Notes: a model not told the origin generated them from the letters alone. 33,988 bases of DNA from Plantago elongata (GCA_036897095.1 JAYMSP010001275.1:1-33988); one strand, 5' to 3'; counted from the first letter of the stretch, positions 8,769 through 20,599 are shown. Made by a program: numbers and translations.

Positions 8769-9373
8769 ATATGTATATTCCATTTGATTTTCTAGCGAAA
8801 TCCATGACATGGAGGGTCAATTTTTCCTCTAATTGATATAATTTTGAATATAAATTGAAAGGGGGACACGTATCGACGTCTCCTCAATTCTCACTTATTT
8901 TTTACAAAATTAATGTTTTCATTATTTTAAAAATCATAATTTTAATATATGCAAATAATTAATATAACGAAATTATGTAGAATAAAAATAAATAAATAAA
9001 CCAGTAGTAAAAACTTAAATTGATTAGGGTTTTTGGGTGTTGGTTTAATCAATTTTATTTTATTTTAATGTTTTGTCATTTTAATTTTTTTATTGTTACC
9101 CTTTTTTACTGTTTTATCACTTAAATTTTAATTTGTTTGTATAATTTCATTTTATATTATTTGTAAAATAACTTTTATAATTTTAAAAATTATTATATCA
9201 TTAATTTTGTAAATAATAAGTGAGAATTAATGAGACGTCTGACATGTGTTCCCCCTTCAATTTGGGATTCAAAATTATATTTGTATAGAGTAAAAATTGG
9301 CTCTCCAACGTTCTTGTCATCAATTTCACCAAAAAATCGAACGAGGTATATGAGTTAGTTGGGTCGTTATTAT
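8751..9373. repeat. Long imperfect inverted repeat (hairpin), about 620 bp
   Basis: Two arms of roughly 300 bp meet near 9062. Paired landmarks: ATAATAACCACACAAC (8751-8766) with the complement of 9358-9373; GATTTTCTAG...GAAATCCATGAC with the complement around 9321-9346; GGAGGGTCAATTTTT (from 8811) with GGAGAGCCAATTTTT ending at 9306; ACGTCTC...AATTCTCACTTATT with its complement at 9218-9237. Similarity continues through the AT-rich centre. No clear target duplication was found. It may be a foldback or MULE-type MITE or a local inverted duplication. Transcripts would fold into a long duplex. Confidence 0.8.
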
Positions 9374-10464
9374 TGAAATAGCAAACGGACCGGGATTTGG
9401 TACTAAACAAGCAAAACCTGAAGCGCAGTGTATTGAGTACACCTAAAAATGTATAAAACAGTTTGAGGTGTAGTTGCAAACACCATGCTCGACCATATAA
9501 AGCTCGATTATATATAAACCTAATCTCAAATTTAACATAATATGCAGTGGATATAACATGACAAAGAGATATAAGTTTCTAGCAGATTATATTTCTATAA
9601 TCCACTGAGCCTCATGGCAAAAATATTCACTATACGAATAATGAATACAAAGAACTACTCTAAATCTATTCTACGAATATATCTAGATGCAAAACAACTA
9701 AGCAAGTATGAAATATTAACTCTATCAATCTATCTATTAATCTCTGGACAATAGATAGAAAAAGCTTAGAAAAGTATGATAGAAATCGTGAATCTAAGAA
9801 TAAATAAACTTTCGGTTTTTCTTGATTGATTGTCGTAGTCTCCATTGATTTCTATATGTATCTTGATGAGCTCTTGAGGTATATATAATTGTCAAAAACG
9901 TGCATAGCTCATCAGATTTGTTTTGATCTTATTGCTTGCAGTTTGAGTCCTAATCGGCTTCTACTTCATGATTTACTCCGACTCAAACTCCAATCCTTGT
10001 TGACTTCGACTTGTATATATATTCTTGAATTTTTCTTCAATGCATGACCCTCTATATATAATAGTGGTGAACGTCTATATGAGCGTGAGAGTCCTACATT
10101 GAGTCTTGTTCTTATCCCAATCGACTTCTTCTTCCTTTAAAAAACTCTAAGCGAAGTAAAATCTTTCTTGTATTAGACTTACAAGTTACAATGCTCCATG
10201 ATTCTATGAGATCTTTTGTCCTAAAATATCTGCACGCATATCAAAGTTGTGAAAATAATTAGTGATTAGAATAAAGGTAAAAATTATGAACATATTATAT
10301 AAATCAAGTATGAGAATTTGTCTAGTCGTAGGATGTATGTAGTACATTGTATCCAGTACATCCATTGATGAATACAAATGTTGGGAGTGTATCATATATA
10401 CACCCAGAATTCTCACACTTACAATTATATATTATACCTAACTTGGTCACTCTCATTTTTTCCC
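9374..10464. other. Intergenic region, no gene seen
   Basis: AT-rich DNA without recognisable coding, RNA or terminal-repeat signals. Short open frames on either strand (for example about 10204-10538) have no family features. Confidence 0.5.
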
Positions 10465-11729
10465 TGTACTTAGAACCTGTCAACTCCTATGTCCAATCTC
10501 ATTATTCTCCACCTTTTCTTTTTTTTTTTTATCTTTAGTTTTGTTTGTGAAAAGGAACTAGTGATTCGAAAATCATAAGCCTATGATCATTATCACATCC
10601 AACAACTTCATAATGTATAATAGTACCCTTTATTGCTTTAATTCTCTTTTCTCTTTATTTGTTTGTGTCGCTCGTTTTAACTAATGTCTTTATTAAAATT
10701 AAAGAAGAAGAAGAAGAAATAGGAAATTGGTTGTATCGGTGGACCTAAATGGGATGTATTTGTTTGTTCACGACGTGTTTTCCACTCTTTTTATTAGAAT
10801 TTGAAAACGATGTAATATGCCAGCCATTTTATGGGTTGAAAACTTGAAATACATAAAGAGATGAAATTAAAGGAAAGTTCATGTTAATGTGAGTGAATAC
10901 TGAGTCAGCTAGATGAGTCTTTATTTTTAGGTTAACAACTAATTAATCATAGAGTCTGCAAATTATTATTTTTTTGGCGGCATAATAACTTATTTTAAAT
11001 TCTTATCTGCCAAAACATTTAAAACTCCCTTCGCCATAAACAAAGCTACTCGTTTATGACCTAATCATTAAAATTTATTTGGCTTTATGCATATGTACTA
11101 TATTGAAATTTACTTGATTGATTCATAGTTATGATGTGATGTACTTGATCAATGTAAAGCTAATCTGACTATAATAACATGCTTGAAAAATGTTAACAAT
11201 TGATCATTTTGGATATTATTATATGAAACTTTTCAGAAGAATAAAGACGATAGAGTGTTCCTGGTTACCATTATTACCAAGCAGACAGCTAATATACCTA
11301 AATCTTTTTCAACCTATCTCTAAAGTTTGACTAGTATTAAGAATTATGATATGCCCTTGAAACCGTCCAATAGTTGTGCAAAATTATACATTCTCCGTTA
11401 CCATAAAATTATATACCCTTGTTATCCCTATTCATACAAGAGTTTCATGATTATTAAAAATTCAAGTTATTCCTGATTAAATTATACATTTTATAATTAA
11501 AATTAATTTTTTTAACTGAAAACATCCTTAAATTACATTTAAAATCACCCAAAACTTTAAAAGGGTGCATATTATGTGACGTAAATGATTTATTTATATA
11601 GACTTCATCCATTACGTTCTCACTCGGTATAAAATGTTGGTCATTCCATATTCTATCCTTTTGGTTGGGACTGGCCTTTGTGGTCAGGACGGTATTTTAG
11701 CATTGGTGATTTCCCTTCACGGTCTTTTC

Positions 11730-12125
11730 CCGTTTCGTGCCTTTTACTTTTGAGGATATTTGGCTTGGTAGCCAAAAGGGATCATCACCTTGTTCTATAC
11801 TTTGTGTGTAGTGCGGGGTATCTCCTCCGTTCTGGTCCTGGTTGGGGTCAATTGCGGTTAATATCCCGAACTATTTGTTTGACTTAATGTTGAGACATAC
11901 TAGACTCGATGGGTGACCAGGATTACTACCGAGCTTTTTGTCCTTTATGTTTGTGATACTCGTGGTTTTCCATCGAGGAACATCACCTTTCCCTATACCT
12001 TGTGCGTAGTAAGGGTATTCCCTCCACTTTGGTCTTGGTTGGAGTCAATTGTGACTAATACCCCGAACTCTTGGCTCGACTTTGTGTTGAGACATATTAG
12101 ACTCGAGGGGTGACCAAGATTTCTT
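11730..12125 (+). repeat. Two tandem units of about 197 bp
   Basis: Units of about 11730-11927 and 11928-12125 share CATCACCTT..CTATAC.TTGTG, TGGTC.TGGTTGG.GTCAATTG, CCCGAACT and TTGAGACATA.TAGACTCGA.GGGTGACCA, offset by 197-198 bp. A region ending in a nine-A run near 12396 follows. I cannot assign the repeat to a family. The short frames inside it are not genes. It lies in the DNA that is extra in RALF copy 2. Confidence 0.75.
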
Positions 12126-12581
12126 CATAGTGTATCACAAGTGGTTTGGAAAGTTTGAAGTAATGAGGTGGTTGTGAGAGGCTCCGGGTTGAGAAGCTGC
12201 GGTTCTTTCGGGAGTGAGAAATCTTGACACCCATGATATACCATTGGTGAAATGTTTGGTTTAGATTTGATTTCTTGTATATTGGTTTGGATTAGTGGTA
12301 AAGGATGTTGATGTAATTTGAGACTTGAATCCAAAGCATTCTTTATGATCTTGTATTCTTTCGGAAGTGTTAATATTATTTTTCTATCATTTCAAAAAAA
12401 AACGTCATCGATCGTTGAGCCCTGTATAAATTAGTCACGTTCAGGGCACAACAGGTATTATGGTAGACTCACTGTCTTATACATATTCTTTTTATTCACT
12501 ATATCTCATTCATATACATTTCGAGAGGCATACCAATCGTCCACCCGTTATACCTATAAACTTAAAAGTAAAAATGAAATA

Positions 12582-12785
12582 CTTCCTTTGTCCCGGTTTG
12601 GAAGTCATGCTTCCTTAAATAGAAAATTTATCTCCTACTTTATATATTATCTTTCATACTTTATTTATTATTTTTTCTATTTTATTTAATTATATTAATA
12701 ATTTATTACCTTCTTTTCTACTTTATCACTTTTTTATTTAATATATATTTGATATTGCGGGATTTTAAAATCGAGACGGAGAGAG
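12582..12785. mobile_element. Stowaway-like MITE in the RALF promoter, 204 bp
   Basis: The left end CTTCCTTTGTCCCGG and the right end (complement CTCTCTCCGTCTCGA) are imperfect inverted repeats of Stowaway type. TA flanks both sides (12580-12581 and 12786-12787). The surrounding sequence AAAAGTAAAAATGAAA matches RALF copy 1 at about 6260-6275, which reads straight through with a single TA. That is an empty-site control. The element starts about 420 bp upstream of the RALF start codon. Confidence 0.88.
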
Positions 12786-13002
12786 TATATGACAGTGGGG
12801 TGGGGTAGCAGTCATGAATAAAGAAACATTAGTAACAAAAGAGGTGATGTTATTAACAAATGAAGTGGGTCCCACACAATTCGTCAGTCACGAATCCCAT
12901 TACTTAAACTAGCCTGCCAGCCCGCTTGCTTCACTTCTCCAAACCATTTTAAGTTCACAAACTCAACAGGCCACCAAAACTCCCGACTCCAAAAACAGCC
13001 AA

Positions 13003-13353
13003 ATGGCGACCACTCACCTTCTCCTCCGCCTCCTCACCGTCGCCGTATTCCTAGCGGCGCTAAACCCCACCTCCGTCAAAGCCGGCAGCGACTTCAACTG
13101 GATGCCGGTCACCAAACCGACCTGCCAGGGATCGATCGCCGAATGCATGGCTGCTGATGGTGAATTCGAGATGGATTCGGAAAGTAACCGGAGGATTCTA
13201 CAGAGCACCACTAGGTACATCAGCTACGGTGCTCTTCAGGCGAACAACGTGCCTTGCTCCAGAAGAGGTCAGTCGTATTACAACTGTCAGCCTGGTGCTC
13301 AGGCTAATCCTTACACTCGTACCTGCTCCGCCGCGACTCGTTGCCGGAGTTAG
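13003..13353 (+). CDS. RALF: Rapid alkalinization factor (RALF) peptide precursor
   Basis: RALF peptides are secreted hormones that bind CrRLK1L receptor kinases such as FERONIA, together with LLG co-receptors, raising apoplastic pH and restraining cell growth. The single-exon 116-residue precursor has a signal peptide (about 1-27, leucine-rich, ending VKA), a pro-region, a subtilase (S1P-type) site RRIL at 63-66, then the mature peptide. This carries the receptor-binding YISY motif (72-75) and four cysteines (85, 95, 108, 114) in the canonical spacing, with SYYNC, ANPYTR and the RCRS end. All key residues are intact. The start gives a complete signal peptide. A broken paralogue lies 6.5 kb upstream, and a Stowaway element sits in this gene's promoter. 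Confidence 0.96.
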   Translation: MATTHLLLRLLTVAVFLAALNPTSVKAGSDFNWMPVTKPTCQGSIAECMAADGEFEMDSESNRRILQSTTRYISYGALQANNVPCSRRGQSYYNCQPGAQANPYTRTCSAATRCRS

Positions 13354-14391
13354 ATCGTTTTTCCCCAATTTGAAACTAATCTTCTCTTGTAATTTACTTT
13401 TTGTTTTAATTTTTCGTTTTGTTTTGTTTTGTTTTAATTTAATTTAATATATAAAATATGTACACACGAAAGGCATATATATGATGTATGATGTATGATG
13501 ATTGAAGATGACTGTAATGTTATCGTTCATTGGTTCCAGGAAATATTAGTATATTTGTATGGTGTTAGTATTTGTTAAAAAAGTGTGTACTTTGGTCTCT
13601 TTTGGTTTGTTTCTGCGTGAAAAATCCGATTTGAAAAGTCATCTATCTATCTATCTCTGAGTTGGCGTGGGATACGATCTTAATTGACTTGTTCGAAAGT
13701 TGACACCTACATTGTGAAATTCAAAGGTTTCGGATTCATTTCCTCTATATCTCGAATTAGTTTTCAATTTTAATAAAAATCACATAAGTTGTTAGTTGTT
13801 ACAGCACCAATGTGTTATTATCAGTCATCAACAGTTATGCAAAATGAATGGATTATTTCATGCAGAGTAAAATTTGAAGTCATTATATCCGGTGCAAAAC
13901 AAATTCGATTAACTATGTACCAGATCAACTCGATGATTAGAGATTATAAGAAAAGAGCAAGATTCCACAACAAACAGGTCAAAAGAACTGGTTGTTGAGA
14001 AAAGTATAGACTATAGACATAAATATAATAAAGTTGCACTAATTGGATTGTTAGGAAAAGGCTAATTTCATACCAACAAAGCAAAAGATCCATTATAGTT
14101 ACACCAGAAGATTAGATTCTCTTTACTCTCTCCTGCTTTATCCAATCATTCAACTTGTGTCAAATAAAAATTCATAAACATGTTAAAATAAATCCACGCT
14201 TGTTGTTGTACATGAATATCAGATTACAACTCAATGTCTGAACTAATACAACTAGTACTGTAATTCTTTACAAAATGTTTGTCACTTTTGTCATCAGTCT
14301 GTATAGATTGTTAAGAATATAGAAAGAACTCTCTTGCCATAGCAGAGATAATTAGCTCAAGCATGAATAAAAATCTCCTAGATTCAGGTCA
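13354..14391. other. Intergenic region between RALF and ALG3
   Basis: The RALF 3' UTR begins here. A (GTTTT)n tract lies at about 13416-13438 and a short ATCT repeat at about 13641-13656. The open frame 13789-13998 has no recognisable features. Because RALF and ALG3 converge, the right part holds the ALG3 3' UTR. Confidence 0.5.
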
Positions 14392-17300
14392 TCAGCTTGT
14401 TCTCTTCTTCATCTTCTGAGATTTGACAGCAGTGTCATGTACGTAAGGATCTCTGGGTGTTGCCTTCCAGAGACCTCCTAGTATTACTAAGTGTGCAGCA
14501 AGCAGTAACAAGGATGAATAAATGTTGGAAGGATATACATTCCAACACAACTCCACCACTCCAAATAAGATAAGACTGCAGAAAAACATTAGCTCAGATT
14601 AGAAAACAGGTACGAGATTATGGTATGTATGGTCTTAAACACAAGAAAGTCACTTGCAGGGTAAAAAGTACTACCGTGACCATGTAGGGAATGGTGTTCG
14701 CCATAACAAATAGGGCAAGCTATAGAAGTACCTGCAGAAATTTAAAAACTCATGACACTCACAATACAAGTTGAATCCGGCAAAACTGGGAAAGATTACC
14801 CTTTCTACCTTTTTTCTTGTTTCTTAAATTAGTTAAGAAACATCTGACACTCATGCAACATGCAAACAATACACACTGGTCCCCTATTTACTTGTCTCAG
14901 GGAAATTTATACAATTCCATCTTCAACAGGGAATACAATTACAGCTTTTCCACCGAAAAATTCGAAACTTTCCATTTCTTAATCAACCACCAAAACTTTG
15001 AAATTCTTCAAATGACTGATTTCTTGCTAGGAGATTTCTGCGTTGCATTTCTGAAACATCACCGAAAATCTCGAAACTGTTCTGTTCAGTAACCCAAAAT
15101 TCAAATCCATGTTTTGTCTTCTTATGTTAGCTTTATGGCAATTCTAATCTCAATATTCAGCGACAATATGGTAATTGGTATATACGTCAAACTTGGAAAA
15201 GCAAATTTCTGCTTCTCTTTGGTAGTATTAATTCGCAGCACGAATTAACTTGAAACTACATAGCCTTATTAGAATAAACTTAATATTTTTTTCATAAGAA
15301 ACAATACCTGAACCCTTATACCAAACATTACTCACCAAGAATAGAACTGATAGTGCAGAGAACGAGCAAATACAATCCCAATAAAGTTCCCAACAAACAA
15401 TGTTGTTGTGATATCTGAATCATCAATAAAAACATCAGGGGAACGCCATAATATAAATTGATGTAAAGGTACTTAATCTATTTGACCCAGTGGAATAAGG
15501 AAAGTGAGAGATATTCCATGACTTACGCTCCGCAGTGAGAACCCTGAAAGTGGCAGCTTTGAGCTTCATTTGGGTAAGCCTAGAATGCACCAGAGACAAA
15601 AGTCCTCCTTCGTGCCTGCACCAAATCTCAATGTCAATAAAGAAAAAACTGCCAAAAGTAACTGGCATCTGAGGTTGATAATTCTTGTGACAGCCACATA
15701 GTAGACAATAACAATTAGAGTTATTTATCATGAAAACTTCAAATAACCATCAAAACCCTCTGTCCCAGTTTGATTGTCTGTGTTTGTTGTCCAGTCCCAA
15801 ACCTAAGTCACATTGCCTTATTTTTGTAAAAGTGAGCATGCAGTCAACAGTGATTGCGTTGATAAAATTACATTGACAACCCGATGGATAATCTAATATC
15901 TCTTTTATGTGGATTAAGTATGAAACTTGATCACATAATCTTCGTGCTTTGTAGCTCTTTATCTACATCAAATATGTACGGTTAACATGATTTCCCCAAT
16001 CTAATTATTTGGTCAGAGCAAGACGAATTTCACTTTCTCTATAGTCGAATTCCAGTAGGAAACTTTATAAGAAAAATATCATAAATGTGGTCAATGTGTT
16101 GGGAGACTCATAACTACAGCTAGTCCCTGAGTCTGGGGATAGGATCTCTTAGCCGTTGAGAAGGCACCCCCAACTCCCCAGGGACATCGCAAGGGGTAAA
16201 AAGCCTGTCTTGGGTGCAGGAGGAGATGCATACAAATACCATGATTACTAATCTTTTCAGGTGAGGTCTTGTGTATTGGGTGTATGTGTCTTGTAAAGGA
16301 AAGAAAGTTGATCAGAAGGTTGTGAAAGCTGTAGATAACACATAACCAGTAGAAGTTTCTCCTAAAGCACTAACAACATTAACATAGTTCTTCTTTTGGA
16401 TTGAACTGTGAAGGGAAAAGACAATGACGAAATTGAAATATATAATTGCTTAACTTTCTTTGATAGACATAAAGAACACTGGAGTATGCACATGGTAAAT
16501 TTACTCAGCACTTACTTGCACCATCTATAGTGAGCAAAAGCCACAAGAAGAATGAGATGAGCAGCCAATAACAGCACGGCGAAACTTTTTGACACGAAAA
16601 CTGGTTCCGGGAGAAACTTAAAGTTAACAGACCTGGAAAATACATAAGAAATTTGTACTCTGTCAGCCATAACTGTATAATGAGAATCAAAAGAAGCACA
16701 AGTTTAGTTTTTAAAAGCAATAATAGGTACACAGACCTCACACAAATATTGAGAAGCAAAAAAAAAAAAAAAAGAAAAGAAAAATATGCAAACAAGTAAA
16801 GTTGAAATTTTAAATCTCGAGGCATGTATAATAGCTGGAATAAGTGTAATATTAGACCACCAGGCAATCTCATGAACTTTTGTCTAGCTTTAATTAATAA
16901 TATTTGATAAACTTAACTTGAAATATAACTAGAGTATTTAAAACTCGCTCAACATAAGCCCCATTGTCTTCGAATTGAAACGAAGTGAAAAAAAAAATTA
17001 ATAGTAGCACGGCGAAACTTTTTGACACGAAAACGGGTTCCGGGAGCAAAAAAAATTAATAGTAGCACTGGGTGTTACAGGATAAAATCAAGAGCAAGCA
17101 CACAGTAGGTAATAAACTAAATCAGAAGGGTCGTAATTACCAAAAGTGGACAAAGACACGACCGAGGTTGAAGGCTCTTGAGATATATGCAGCTGGATGT
17201 GATAGAATGAATGGTAACCCAACGAGAATCTGCATATCCATTCAAGAGATAAGTCAGGTGATAGAAGAAAACAACCGGCCTTTCTGGGCAGCTTTCATTC

Positions 17301-19103
17301 AGTTTCTGAATAATGAGCATTAAATTATGATCAAGCAGGACTAAAATAAGAAGCACCTGTACTAGGGCCGCACCTGCTAAAGCAGATATTACTCCAAAAA
17401 TATTCATGGCCTGCATTCAAGTTTTCCAAGCAGAGTTAATTAGTTATTGAAGAGGTAATTACTCATCTCGGCTCCAGACTTCAAGAAAGTGCCAGCAATA
17501 AAGATTTGAATACCTTCAGCAATATGAGTAACAAGGGAGGGGCATAAAGAAGCACATTCATCTTGACTGAGACGGCCCCACTGTGCTGACAAAAAGAATG
17601 TGTGTGACAACTTCAATTAAGTATTTTAAACACAGAAAAAAACTAATAGAGGAGGAATTTTTTTGTTCAAGATATAACCAAAAGATGATCTGGATGCTAC
17701 CTGAAAACAATAAGACCAAGATGCCACTTGTGGTGTATAAATAGAAGCAGTGCCGCATGGAAGAAAGTTGTGGCAAAACAATCGTTGAACAGACGAAGCA
17801 CAAAAATGGAGTGCACTCGTTTAGACAAAGAAAGTAAGCAAAGAGCCCACCAAGGAATCTGCAAGATAGTTATCTGGAATCAGCTCTTGATGCTAAGCTT
17901 TAGTTAATATGGTATAATCTCTTAATATCATAAGGCAAAACCGTTTTCATCCTATAACAATTATGGCTCTGAATTATAAGGGGTTCATACACTTGATATC
18001 TCACATGCGATACAAGCAAAATCAACCACCCCACCCCCAGCCATTCCTTCTAATCCTATTATGTAAGTGTTCATCTGAATTAGCACAATAATTCATTTCT
18101 CCAAGTTGCTTCATGGAACAGACTACAACAGCAGAGGAATTGTCAGAGATACTAATCAAGAGATGTGGTACTTGTTCCTAAAACAAATACATTCCAGCAA
18201 CTGTCTTTAAATAGAATCATTCTATGGGATTTTGCACCCCCAGAGTGTCCATAAATCTAGGCCTGGATCAAGGATAAAAGTGTTCCTACTGATGATTGTT
18301 TATCTGTTGACTGTTATAATTCTTGGATCTTTCCAAAACATTTTCAACACTGAAAAAATCATGCAGAAACATACAATAAACATGTGTCAATGAATCAAAC
18401 AATATCTAAGACTCTCCTCGTCTTCATTTTAGTTATCTCGACAATGGAAACGTTTAACAGAAAGTACTTCATACCACATTTGTCTTCGAATATATGAGTA
18501 GCACCATTCCAAGATTCACAACATAGAGAAATCCAAACAAAATCTGCAATGCAGGGGAGTAAAGTCACCAATACTAAGTCAACAAATATGTTTGCACGGT
18601 GACGTATCAAGATCACAGTTGAAAGAACTTAAGTTAGATATGCTGTTACTTCCTGAGAAAACTACTGATAACAGTTCACACAAGAGTCTACCTGAGCAGG
18701 GTAGACAAGACCTCCAGTAAGAAACTGGAGAGCAGAATAAATGTAGAGAAATCCAGCTGGGTAGACAAGGGGACCTGTATCCCCTTCCAATTTGCTGTAA
18801 TCTCTCTCTCCACCAAGAAAGCCAGTGACTTGCGACATGTAAGCATCCCAATCGATCTTCGTATCTGATAATGCATAAGAGTAAGACAAAAGCGAACCAG
18901 AATTCAGTATTAGTGAATCCAACAAGTAATGTTAATGAGAAACGGGGAAATTTTTAGCAATTACATGGGACGTAGGCGATGATGAGAGCAACAAGGATCG
19001 CATCTGCAAAAAGTAGAGCTACGGAGAATGAAAAAGTTGGGTTTTTTGTGAGAGTTCGGATAAAAGGGTTAGGTTTCCGGGTTGCAGCTGGTGGTCTTGC
19101 CAT
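14392..19103 (-). CDS. ALG3: ALG3 Dol-P-Man:Man5GlcNAc2-PP-Dol alpha-1,3-mannosyltransferase
   Basis: This multi-pass ER enzyme adds the first lumenal mannose, from dolichyl-phosphate-mannose, to the lipid-linked Man5GlcNAc2 N-glycan precursor. Twelve exons, in gene order: 18965-19103, 18692-18864, 18475-18543, 17701-17858, 17514-17580, 17357-17410, 17141-17229, 16516-16632, 15527-15615, 15336-15414, 14675-14731, 14392-14575. All borders are GT-AG, and the join is one 424-residue frame, close to other plant ALG3 proteins. Diagnostic motifs are TKIDWDAYM (from residue 48), [60 protein letters not shown] and [11 protein letters not shown]. The lysine/arginine-rich tail (KMKKRTS) fits ER retrieval. 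The start is the first ATG before [10 protein letters not shown]. No lesion was seen. Confidence 0.97.
15616..16515 (-). other. ALG3 intron 8 (about 900 bp)
   Basis: One of the longest introns in the gene. Around 16100-16230 it holds a GC-richer stretch (CCCCCAACTCCCCAGGGAC core) unlike the rest of the intron, possibly an old repeat insertion. I could not identify it. No nested gene was seen. Confidence 0.4.
17006..17046 (-). repeat. 41 bp copy of ALG3 exon 8 inside intron 7
   Basis: Bases 17006-17046 repeat exon 8 bases 16573-16613 in the same orientation with one mismatch (40 of 41). The copy is bracketed by a direct repeat, A-run plus ATTAATAGTAGCAC, at 16988-17010 and 17048-17068. AGCAC is shared between the host site and the exon, so it could have served as microhomology. 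The copy is out of splicing context: it has neither the exon 8 acceptor nor its donor. Confidence 0.92.
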
Positions 19104-20243
19104 CGGAATTCACTGCTGAGCAGCCGCCGGAGATGGTGTTTATTTTGGAGTGTAATCAGCTTGAAACGCTGCGTTTCATGTCGATTTATGGGTCAACTGA
19201 GAATTAAGGCAGAGTTTCGAAACGGACGCAATTTCATCATTTACATTTATTTGTACAAATATTACGCTATGAAGTGGAAACTAGTTGAATTGAGTCAGAA
19301 CCCTATCGAATTTATGCTTGTGTCTACTCTACACGACGATTACAATATTAAGTTCGATCTTAACAATAAGCTTACAAGCAAGGAGCTCAATTACGAACGA
19401 CTAAATTAAATTATTATTTTTAAATAATATTTTACTTATAAAAACTATAGAAGTATTACATATTATAATTTTTTGTTACTTTTTCGATGCTATGTCGACC
19501 TTGCTTACAATAAATTCGTTGACAGATCCAAAGTGTAACTGAAAAAAAATTCATAAATAATTTGTTTCATTTAACTTCACACTTGACTTAACACGTTAGT
19601 GGAATTTGAGGTCTAGGTACACTTCACCTTAAGGGTATAAATTGTTAAATACAAACAATATATTGATCATTTATTTTTAATCGAGTAAACATATTAAGAG
19701 GGAAGATTTTTCTAATCCGAAGAAAAATTCAATTTCATACTATAATAATTCGTTTCACTGAGACATAATTTATACGGAATGATTATTTTTATGAGTTAGA
19801 ATTAAATTTAACAAACACATTTGAAATCTCGTGGCAATGTCTCATAAGGTTTTACATAGTTACTAGTTACCACTGCCTGTTAATTTTAATTGAGTCCATC
19901 TTCTAAAGGTCCATCGTATAATGAAAATCTTTAAGGGTTATACATATTAAATAAATAAACATATACAAGTTACACATAAAACTATGCAATATGTTTGTTT
20001 GCGGATCAACTCGCTTAACCCTGATCGACTCACATACATAGTCTGCTTTTATATGTCCATCCAATTATATTAATATTTTAGTATAAATTACTTATGTTTG
20101 ATGTATAATTGTCTATGCTTAGTGTAAAGTTATTGATGACAAGCTATTTATTGTCAAAAAATACAATATTTATAAAATTAATTTCATTCATCAATCAATT
20201 AATATATTACATAAGAAACAATACAAAAAATTTAGAATCATAA
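19104..20243. other. Intergenic region upstream of ALG3
   Basis: The first 50-100 bases are the ALG3 leader and promoter on the minus strand. The frame 19161-19409 on the plus strand has no recognisable features. The rest is AT-rich with nothing identified. Confidence 0.5.
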
Positions 20244-20399
20244 GGACTGATTGGTATAGAATTTGAATGGGTATTTGGATGGATTTTGGTGAAATTGTGT
20301 TTGAAATGGAATTGAAACGGAGTATTTGAAGTGTATTTTAGACTAAATCATTGTTCATCGAACAAAAAGGAGCGATTTAAATGCTATGACAATCAGCCA
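20244..20399. mobile_element. Tourist-like MITE, diverged copy
   Basis: It shares with the element at 27634-27782 the ends GG(A/G).TGATTGGTAT...CAATCAGCC and interior stretches GATTTTGGTGAAATTGTGTTTG, GGAATTGAAA.GG, TATTTGAAGTGTATTTTAG and TGTTCATCGA. TAA precedes the left end, but the right-hand TAA is not preserved, so the exact right border is uncertain. Confidence 0.75.
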
Positions 20400-20599
20400 C
20401 ATATATCTAGACTACATTCATTCTTGATAAAAAAAAACACCCTTGAATTATTTGTCAACTCTTCAATTCACGCCTCCATCTTTATCATCAATTATTCAAC
20501 CACCATTTTTACGAAACCTACTATATGCAAAAAAAAAAAAAAAAAAAAACAACCACCACCAACAATTTCTACACGTACATAAACAATTTACATAAAAAT

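Larger units (their letters stand above)
10465..13390 (+). repeat. Segmental duplication copy 2 (intact RALF)
   Basis: The direct-orientation partner of 5913-6830. Homology holds over about 10465-10790 (distal promoter) and again over about 12540-13390 (proximal promoter, gene, 3' UTR start). About 1.7 kb between these parts (10800-12540) has no counterpart in copy 1. It either inserted here or was deleted there. Confidence 0.85.

Noticed and set aside
9201-9479. 92-codon minus-strand frame
   Set aside because: Lies largely within one arm of the long inverted repeat and has AT-driven composition.
11678-12334. Three short frames around the 197 bp repeat
   Set aside because: Their reading frames differ between the two repeat units and show no family motifs.
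13014-13220. Minus-strand 68-codon frame over the RALF gene
   Set aside because: Shadow of the well-supported RALF coding frame on the other strand.
16505-16873. 122-codon minus-strand frame
   Set aside because: It starts in ALG3 intron 7 and overlaps exon 8 in the wrong frame; the exon 8 reading that joins in phase is different.
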